Assembly: GCA_000711775.1 (NCBI GenBank)
Contig: ARYC01000710.1
Coordinates: 23,045-87,044 of the forward strand
Direction of reading: 5' to 3'
Length of the DNA: 64,000 nucleotides
From: Oxytricha trifallax
Lineage: Eukaryota; Ciliophora; Spirotrichea; Sporadotrichida; Oxytrichidae
Positions 56,427 to 64,000 of the stretch are shown piece by piece. Below the pieces are notes generated by a model, which saw nothing but the letters and a program-made list of their open reading frames with translations, was not told the origin of the DNA and searched no databases. The translations under genes were made by a program, and so were the position numbers. How positions within the stretch are numbered: position 1 is the first letter of the stretch; each line of letters begins with the position of its first letter.

Positions 56427-56781
56427 TTATATAGTTAATAATTACCTTAAAACAATTAATTTAATATTGTAGATACTAAAACTATCTAATTAAATAAATA
56501 AAAATTATTAGTTATTTAATATGAATCAATTAAAGTTTGTAACCCAAAAAATTAATGATTTGCACTTTTTACTCTGAAGTTATCGAATTAATTTCTTGTA
56601 ATTATATTCTAAATGATTCTAAATGTTTTAAATTAATTTCCCTTCTTTCTAAATAAAACTATGAATGTTATATATTAAAGAATAAAATATATTTTTATAG
56701 AGTTAATCCTCAGTAATTAAATCCTTTCATTATTATTATCAATTTATTAGCATTACCTAAAAGAATTATACTTTAATAATA
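56427..56781. other. AT-rich spacer
   Basis: Nothing recognisable. Confidence 0.5.
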
Positions 56782-57170
56782 ATGGATAGCTCAAATAAAA
56801 CAATTAATTTCAATGAAATCTATAGATTAAAACAGAGTTAGCATGATTATAGGCTGGGAATATCAAATTGACAAAGAAATCTAAGAAATTCAAAGTATAG
56901 TAGCCCCTTACAAATAGAATCTAAAATCTTTAAAAATTGTGAAGTTAATCCATAAAATTTTTAATAAAGTAAAAAAGCAGAAATTTCACAAATAATCTCT
57001 CAAAGCCCAAGTAAAATTCTGACTAATTAAAGAATCCTTAGTTTTACTTCAATTAAAAAGAGAAATATTTACGGTCATAATACATCAAGGTAACTATCGA
57101 AAGAACTAAACATGAATAATGATTAGTCAAGAAATTAAGGTAAATAGATATTGCTAAAATAGAATTGAAT
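56782..57170 (+). CDS. Possible gene fragment, unknown
   Basis: ATG at 56782 opens MDSSNKTINFNEIYRLKQSQ then hits TGA near 56867. Another plus-strand frame continues as NCEVNPQNFQQSKKAEISQI and ILSFTSIKKRNIYGHNTSRQ up to about 57170. It may be one gene broken by an IES or by the adjacent transposon. Low information content; could be non-coding. Confidence 0.3.
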
Positions 57171-57810
57171 CAGGAAATTGTAAAAATAAAATTAAAAATA
57201 AATAAATAATATAATTAGACCAATGGTAAAATGCGTAAACCCAATCCCCTCAATTTCAAAACCCCTGTGTTTTTGTTGCCATGTGTCATTTTTTTATTAG
57301 TAGTTGGTCAAAAAATTTAGGGGACTAGTCAAAATCATACATGTATTTGTACAAATTGATACATCTCAAATTTAGGGGTCTGTATAATTAGGGAAGTTGG
57401 GAAATTTGCCAATTTAGCGATTTTAGAGACTTACGTAGTTTAGAGCAAAATAGGGACTTTTTCATAAAAACCTCTCTCATTTACCGAAAAGGGGCTTGAA
57501 AGTAGGGTAACTCCATTAAAATTTGGAAGTTTTGCCGAAATATGGCATTCATGCATGATTGCGATAATATAAAGGCAAATGCAACTAAATAGAATCGCGA
57601 AGGATGTGGCCATTATAAGAGTGCAAATGTGAAATAGAAGCAGTATTTTAGAATCGAGTGTTGTAAAGAGTGAATTAGGACATTTTTAAGTAAAATATAA
57701 ATTGTGTTATTAATTATAATAATCTGCGATGAATTTAAAACTGACATAACAGGGGAAATTGTAAAGGGAAACAGGTTTTATACACTACTTCAGCTATGAA
57801 ACAAACATCA

Positions 57811-60562
57811 TCACACAAAACCGAACCGAAGAGTATGAATCCACTTCTTGATACTGAATGCCCACATCCCCTAGATGTCTTCTTTTCTTAAATTCTGAAC
57901 GATTTCAGCAACCCTCTTCACCAATTGCGCCTAAAAGTGTAAAGCCCATTAAAACTTACTTGTTCTGAATAGTGTCCATCTTCATCTCCTTCTTTGTAAA
58001 GGAGAATAACTGCTCAATTGGATTGAGCCAAGGCGAGTATTCGGCGTTGAAGAGCACATTCACTTTAAACTTTCCGGCTGTGGCTAACATCTCTGAATAT
58101 TTATGAATGACTGCGTTGTCCATCAGCAGGACCACTTTCTTAGAGTGTAGTTCTTTGTCAGTTCTTACACTGCGTAAGGTATGGTAGATAAAGTTTTCAA
58201 AGAGAACTGAGTCAAAAGCTCCTTCTATAACTTGACTGGAGATAATTCTATCCTAGGAAATCGCAGCAATATAAGACATTGAGAATTGCTATCTCTTAGT
58301 TGAGCTTTTCTTAATTGACAACTCTCTCACTTCATCCCATAGTGTCCCAGGTTCTGCTTCATCTCACTCTAGTATTCCTTAATGCTTTTCAAGTGAGGGT
58401 CAATAAATAGCTGGGCCAAAGCTTTTAGTAAGAGCCCCTTTCACTCTGCAAGTTTCCATGCTCTCACCCAGGGTTCGATGAGTCATTGTGGAAGCTACTT
58501 GAGAGTTTTAATTTCCTAAGAGTGACCGCAAACCGACTTTCCAACTTGGTTTCGGCACCTAGGTCAACAGACTTCTTCCTCGAAGATTCTAGTTTTAGTT
58601 TTGATATTTTATCGAGAATAGGAGTTAAACCACTCGTCACTTTTGAAGCTGAATTTTCTTCAGACACCACTGATTTCACTGAACTATTTATGCGGAAACT
58701 ATGAAAAGTTTTAGTCAAGCTGAATTTCTAGTTGGAGGTCTCAAGGACCTCTAATATCGGGGAGAGGTCCTTTGTAAATGCAAGCCGAGTTTTTATTGAA
58801 GGGGTCTGAAGTTGCTTTTTTTATGGTTTCAGTTATGGATTTCCCTAAAAGTATTATGCATTAATAATTACCTTAGTATTTTCAATGGTTTTCTAACTAT
58901 AATTACTTGTTTTCGATGACTACTTTGACCCCCTTAGAACTTTCGCTCCATGAATTTAGACTGGAGTGCTGACATGATTCTTTGGCGTCTAGAATATTTC
59001 TTAAACCCCTATCTTACCTTAGGTCCAATAAAGCTTTTAATTGCAAAATTGCTAATTGCTTACGAAATTGACTTAGCCATACCGAATTTTCCACTTTTAA
59101 TATTTCCAACCTTCTAATTACAATTTTTAGAAAACCTAAGTCAAATGAATTTGAAACCTTCTCTGATTATTCCCCAACATTTTTCAATTTTTTCCAGGTG
59201 GAAGCTCTCTGAGAATTTTGAAGTTGAAGAATCAGAACTTTGATTCATTTTGAGGAGCATTTTTCCATACAAAAGTCTGTCATCGCTAGCGAGGATCATG
59301 CTATCATTTTGCAACCTTTTTTATCGCTTCTGTAAATTTGCAGAATCTCGATGCATATCTTTAATGTTGAAGCTCCATTACTTTGAGGGCATCGAGTCCG
59401 ATCGGAAGTTGCTCTCATCAACTGAAATGATAACTGCATCCTCGTATAAGAACTGAGCCAACAACCTGCTAATCCAGAGCCTCTTCTCATTGAAGTTCGG
59501 GTCTCTATACTTTGTATTAGCAGCCTGAGTTTTCCCATATCTTAGATGGAACTTATCTCACAGAATCTTTTGAAGAGTGGTAACGCAAGGCACCTTAAGT
59601 AGCTTCCACTCTGGCTTTGTTTGAGCCAGGTTTAATAAATAATTATGAAGCTTCTATCCTGTAACTTCGTAAATTCCGTCCTGTTCTAGGTAGGCCTGGA
59701 TAGAATCAAGCAAGAGCTAGTTCCCACAAACTCCTTTTCTACCCACTTTCTTTTGTGGTTCAGGATCAAGAATCTTATGCTTGACCTCGTACTTAAACTT
59801 TTCGATAGTCTTGTATACAACATCCACATCCATCCTCAATTTCTTAGCCACTTGACGAGGCTTTAATTGTTCGTTATAGTATAGATTAATAACCTCTAAT
59901 TTCTTACATGCGAGCTTAGCTTCTCTTTTCTTCAAAAAAGGATTGCTAATTAACTTCGAGGATTTGCCTTTTTATTTTATTGTCTCGTTGAGTGCATCTA
60001 TTAAATTTTGACTGCCTCTAAGAGCTCCTCGTTACTCATCAACTTTACATCCTCCTGTAATATTATAGCTTGTGTCGCTTCCTTAATTATTCATAACTGG
60101 TTTATTCCTGATTCTGGCAAGTCAAAAACTTTGAAGGTAAGCTTCAAGGAATTTGCAAAGCTCATCATCATTTTATATGTAACAAACATCAACATTACTG
60201 GCTAAATATTCTTGAATTTTTTCTTAAGGAAGTTTTATAATTGCTCCACCTGCAAGCTTCTAGATTTGTACAGGGACTTCACCACTGTTTAGCAGTTATC
60301 CAGAATTGTATGTGAACTTTGTTGACTAAATAAAGTTTGGGAATAATTTACCAAGCACGACAGGAGTCCATTTAACAATAGATTTCTCTTAAGCCTTAAC
60401 TTTGCTTGGCTTGATTTCAGTCAGGGCATTAGTGATGAGAAACTCGTCGCTCAATATTTAATTCTGTGAGCAAGAAACTCCTGAATAAGACGCATCCTTA
60501 GATTCTTCTTAAGTGTGCTATTATATTTGCTGCCTAGGGGTATTAGTTCTTTAGTCCCTCAT
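57811..60562 (-). CDS. DD34E transposase
   Basis: ATG at 60562 (MRDQRTNTPRQQIQQHTQ). An extended N-terminal region is followed by a helix-turn-helix: LACKKLEVINLYYNEQLKPR and VAKKLRMDVDVVYKTIEKF (59940-59800). The catalytic core: first Asp in VIISVDESNFRSDSMPSKQW (about 59415), second Asp in VVLLMDNAVIHKYSEM (about 58100), and Glu in EYSPWLNPIEQLFSF, with 34 residues between the last two (DD34E). A terminal region IVQNLRKEDIQGMWAFSIKK ends at TGA 57811. About 750 bp (59190-58440) between the first two acidic residues is in mixed frames, so an intron, insertion or decay is likely there. Catalytic residues are intact. This is a mobile-element transposase, by family homology. Confidence 0.8.
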
Positions 60563-60667
60563 TTATTATTAGCTTTTATCTTTATAGCTAAGCTTAATCA
60601 AAATTATTTAATTAAAATTATTAAGGATATTTGGATACATTGTTTATAATTCTATTAAAAAGAAACA

Positions 60668-61325
60668 ATGACACATCACTCTCTCATTGGAAACGTAAAA
60701 TTCAAACTCATACCGACAGATATTGATAAGATTATCTATGCCTACAAGGAAGGAGACTCTGCTCTTGAAATTGCATAGCTCTACACTCTCTAATACTAGA
60801 GTCATAAAGCGCCCCTTTGTACTTTTTCAGGTACAGTATTTGAGTTCTTATGTTCTCATGACACTGAAGGGATCAAGTTGTTCATCTGTTATCTTGATAG
60901 CCTTATAAAAAACAAACCCTAGTTGAGAAGCCGTACTTTCAACTCTTTGTGAAGATTGTCTATGCGATTTTCTTAAATAAGCTCTAGAACCCCTTACTAA
61001 ATACAACTCCGACAAAGTAGTTAACACTTGTTTAGCTGGACCCTGTAATTTTCTAAGATATGGTCGACAGTAAATCCTTAGATGGAGTCTAATTTGAATT
61101 GATTTAAGCTATACAAAACAAGGAAATTACTTAGAGGCATACCCGACTTTAGAATCTTAAGTATCCAAAATATAGGAAAGGAGAAAAATTTGACATACCC
61201 CAATCAGATAGACAAAGCGTTTGCTCTGCTGACTTAGAACTCCTTACCCACACTGTTAAAGCCCAAGATGTTTAAAATTGTAAGCTCATAAAAAAGAAGA
61301 AATTTCCAGTTTCGATGACTTGATT
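60668..61325 (+). CDS. Transposon ORF of unknown function
   Basis: ATG at 60668 (MTHHSLIGNVKFKLIPTDID), with 'DKIIYAYKEGDSALEIAQLY' resembling a DNA-binding helix-turn-helix. The reading shifts frame near 60820 (TVFEFLCSHDTEGIKLFICY) and 60910 (PYFQLFVKIVYAIFLNKLQN), then SADLELLTHTVKAQDVQNCK up to about 61320. Frame changes suggest introns or decay. Divergently oriented from the transposase, with about 105 bp between starts, so a shared promoter is possible. Confidence 0.45.
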
Positions 61326-61598
61326 AAAGATTAAGAAGTTGACAATCCAAATCCAGGATATATAAATATATCTTTGGAAGATGATTTAGACAAAGATATT
61401 GGAGATGGTACTATATCTCTAATTAGGATGATTATATTCAAAGTTTGCAATTTAAAAAACTCTTGACCAACAGTGATATTTTTCAGTAAAAAGTAAATAA
61501 AGACCCAAAGTCCTAATTGATTTTGAGTTAGATGAAAAATAATAAACAATTCAAATATCAACCCTCTTTTCTCGTAAGAAGATGATAAAGATCATCTT

Positions 61599-62775
61599 GA
61601 AGAACTGGAGAACAACTTAGACCTCAATACGTTCAATTAAACTGTGAGAGGCATTTCAGATTACCAATATTCGCAGTAGCGATTACCAATCAAGAAGGAC
61701 AGATGATTTAATTATACCAAGAAACTCAAATGTCAGATTACCAAAGTAAAATTGAAACTTTATAAACTAAGCCACGTACTTGGGAAGAAGAATAGATTTT
61801 AATAAAAGACTTATTACACAACTTCTTAGAAATTTTCAAGACAAGCCCTTACTGTAATTACTGGTTTTACAAAGCCACTTATAAAAACACCAGGTTAATA
61901 TTCTTTAATGAGTTGAAAGTTCTTACTTCTAACATAGAAGAACTGAAGGAACAAAGAGACATCATGCAAGAAAATCGGAAAAGCAAATCGAAAATTTCGA
62001 GATAAGTGAACAATCAGAGCAAAGAAAAATTATCATATGAACAGATGCGACTGAAGAAAACTTTAGGCATGATAAGTCCAAATAAATACCACGAAATTAA
62101 AGAAAATAAACAGCTAATTGAATAACAAAAGCAACCACAGAAACCATCAAAGCCCACAGCCTTTACCAAGGATTTCAAACACGGTTCTGAGACTAAAAAT
62201 TATGGAAGAGGGGAAGATAATAAGGAGAAGAAGTCACTATCCCGCTTATACGTATCGCCACTATTGAATGAGGATAGTGAGGAAGATACAATACTCCATC
62301 GCTTTCACATAATTGATTTCCCTCTTCCAAGTTTCACAGATAGCGAAATAGTCCATATTAAGAGCACTCTTGGCTATGCTGTCAAACTCTATAAATACAT
62401 TGAAAACGACTGCGACTCATATAAAAAAGCTATGTTCACAGGATCACCTTTTTTTCAATGCAATAGACATCGCCTTATGCATACCTCCTTTAGGTATCAA
62501 GTTTCTCCAGGATCAAATAAAACCAAATTCTTTCAGAATAGAAATTACAAGCAGGCCTTCAACACAGATTATTATTTCAAGCCAGAAATCTGCAATTAAC
62601 CCGAAAACTACTCATACGCTAACGAACTTCTCGGGCTGCTTAATATACTATGTGATGGTCCAGTCTACAATGATTTGAGAGCCACCTTTATGATGCTGGC
62701 TGCATTTTATTCTTCTGAGCCTGAATAAATAACAAGTGACCACTTTCTGAACCCTTTTAATTTCCCTTTAAGATA
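61599..62775 (+). CDS. Transposon ORF, unknown, with coiled and charged centre
   Basis: One frame open for about 390 codons: NCERHFRLPIFAVAITNQEG, RTWEEEQILIKDLLHNFLEI, ELKEQRDIMQENRKSKSK, LNEDSEEDTILHRFHIIDFP, then ELLGLLNILCDGPVYNDLRA. Probable exon or segment boundaries at both ends. It has no motif for a recombinase, kinase or protease that I can support. Confidence 0.5.
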
Positions 62776-63936
62776 AGTGCTCCATGCTCTGGTCTCAATT
62801 ATAAGTTGCAGCCTTTTAAAGTCACAATATTCCATGAGGTAGATTATACAACAAACAACTTGTCAGCCTTTCCATCGATATTTGAACTTAACCATAAGAA
62901 TCTAGACACTCTAAGTGAACGCGTCTATAAAGAGGGCTCTGTGGTTATCGAGGTTGTTTATTTTCATGATAATAATCCAATCCCTCGGTCTGAGTTTGTG
63001 GTGTTAAGGGAGGACGAAGACTACTTTTTTGTTGCCATGTCAATGAAGAGAGGATCATTAAAATACCCTAACTTTTCACCAATCAAAAAGGCAAAGAACA
63101 GGAATATGCTTATTAACTTGATCGATGAAATCCTAAATGATGAGGCTTTTTAAATTGGGCTTAACATGCCAGTTTAGCTGAGGTTTTATTCGGTAACTTT
63201 ATAAGACACACCTCCTCCCACCACTATGCTTGGAACCCCTGCGAGCTACTAATACAGACTTAGAAACTTTTGGGTCAAGTTTTTTAATTGGTAAGTTTTG
63301 TTATTATTTAACTTTTGTAGCTACAATGTCATGGAGCTGGAACATTGCGTTGCAGATATTTCCAAAGAGGAAAAGTATATGTTCATGCTTGTCGATAAGA
63401 TGGTCTCTAAAGTCTAGAAGAAATTTAAATTGTACGATGAGGTGCATTACCCTTACTGTGACATATTAGTCTAAACTAAACCATCTTACAATGCTCTTAG
63501 GATGATCAAAGAAAAGATTGTCAATTTCGGTAAGCTTAATTATTTTCAACCATAAAGGAAAAATGAAACGTTAGAGGAATATGTGAAACATATGGATGGA
63601 AAGCACAATAAATTCAACATTTATTTCTGTTTAGACACTATCTTATAAGCTGGCCAACTTTATAAGGACGTGAAATAGGTTTTCAAAGGGAGGTTATCCC
63701 ATGAGTATAAGAAGTTTAATGAGCTTATTGATGAAATCACTAATTCAGCATATCTAGTAATTACTAAGAATGTTCCTGGCATGCCCGTTATACTAAAGCA
63801 CTTGTAATTATTATACTTTTCTAACAATATTACATACAGATAAACCGAAACTAGAAAAATAGGAATAATCAGTAAAACGTCTAAGAAATTGAGTTAAACT
63901 ATGATATCCCTTATGACTTAAGATATAATATAATGA
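62776..63936 (+). CDS. Transposon ORF, unknown, about 385 codons
   Basis: Open frame reading SAPCSGLNYKLQPFKVTIFH, ERVYKEGSVVIEVVYFHDNN, REDEDYFFVAMSMKRGSLKY, then after a possible 30-bp intron (GTAAG...TGTAG near 63291-63320) LEHCVADISKEEKYMFMLVD, KFKLYDEVHYPYCDILVQTK, FNIYFCLDTILQAGQLYKDV, and TGA at 63934. The opening residues 'APCSGLNYKLQPF' with Cys and later His are faintly reminiscent of an OTU-type Cys-protease, but no defined motif is met. Frame relative to the preceding ORF is shifted by one step at about 62775. Confidence 0.5.
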
Positions 63937-64000
63937 ACATTTTAATGTGCTCTAAGCAAAGGCAATACATCAATAGATACTCTTCTTTATTAGATCTCAA

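Larger units (their letters stand above)
57220..64000. mobile_element. Large Tc1/mariner-IS630-class (DD34E) transposon, right end beyond window
   Basis: From about 57220 the base composition and gene content change. A minus-strand transposase (57811-60562) is followed by divergent plus-strand ORFs (60668 to about 63936), with no host genes. The probable left tip near 57235-57280 has CCCC-containing motifs (AATCCCC and AAAACCCC) followed by TGTGTTTTTG. Hypotrich TBE elements are DD34E transposons with telomere-like C4A4 tips and three ORFs, but a full C4A4 array is not seen here and the element is at least 6.7 kb, longer than TBEs as I know them. Both ends and target duplication remain undefined. 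Confidence 0.7.

Noticed and set aside
57235-57280. Telomere-like CCCC/AAAA motifs as a chromosome end or a standard TBE tip
   Set aside because: Only isolated CCCC blocks occur, not a C4A4 array, so neither a telomere nor a TBE tip can be claimed.
1-64000. Standard genetic code, bacterial or macronuclear DNA, CRISPR arrays, rRNA genes
   Set aside because: Conserved proteins contain in-frame TAA/TAG; introns and pointer-bounded inserts show eukaryotic germline DNA; no spaced repeat arrays or rRNA-like stretches were seen.

Overview
The window reads as germline (micronuclear) DNA of a spirotrich ciliate, most likely a hypotrich of the Oxytricha/Stylonychia type. Conserved proteins read through only if TAA and TAG encode glutamine and TGA is the sole stop. 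Intergenic DNA is very AT-rich, introns are short (38-77 bp, GT..AG), and coding regions are broken by non-coding inserts bounded by short direct repeats that rejoin the frame exactly when one repeat copy is removed. These behave as internal eliminated sequences (IESs) with pointers. At least one gene is truly scrambled: CIAO1 is split into five pieces on both strands across about 21 kb, in the classic odd/even zigzag. A second (a cytosolic carboxypeptidase) is cut in two with one half inverted, and a 2-oxoglutarate oxygenase also appears to have an inverted segment. Species is not determined.

Layout. 0-1.7 kb: 2OG-Fe(II) oxygenase pieces on both strands. 3.3-6.6 kb: SHIPPO-repeat protein. 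6.8-9.6 kb: coiled-coil protein. 10.1-11.8 kb: terminal-inverted-repeat element. 12.1-15.2 kb: alpha/beta hydrolase. 15.2-18.5 kb: carboxypeptidase in two facing halves with a small secreted-protein gene nested between them. 18.6-20.7 kb: WRAP73, interrupted by a 622-bp foldback element. 20.8-29.3 kb: unknown protein, DPY30-domain protein, TMEM43, a seven-helix PIP kinase, and a TMEM198-like protein with a palindromic IES. 29.5-31.4 kb: Q-rich protein and a small unknown. 32.7-33.0 kb: CIAO1 pieces. 33.1-34.95 kb: MTA1-type DNA adenine methyltransferase with a PIP box. 35.6-38.8 kb: eIF3c. 39-42.6 kb: unknown and importin-alpha-like genes. 42.7-43.8 kb: CIAO1 5' piece. 43.8-46.7 kb: EF-hand protein. 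47.3-53.0 kb: Cyc8/Ssn6-like Q-rich TPR corepressor. 53.5-53.7 kb: last CIAO1 pieces. 53.9-56.4 kb: calmodulin-like and coiled-coil genes. 57.2-64 kb: a large DD34E (Tc1/mariner-IS630 class) transposon with unrecognised accessory ORFs, running off the window end.

Most genes are unrelated housekeeping or ciliary genes, as expected if each becomes its own macronuclear chromosome; they do not form an operon. The most notable patterns are the CIAO1 zigzag, a set of inverted-repeat elements with G/C-run tips that share AT-rich 8-bp target duplications (one of them sits in a coding exon with its duplication serving as the pointer), and IESs of only 25-27 bp in TMEM43. Because of the IESs, CDS coordinates below are outer limits of germline loci, not continuous reading frames.
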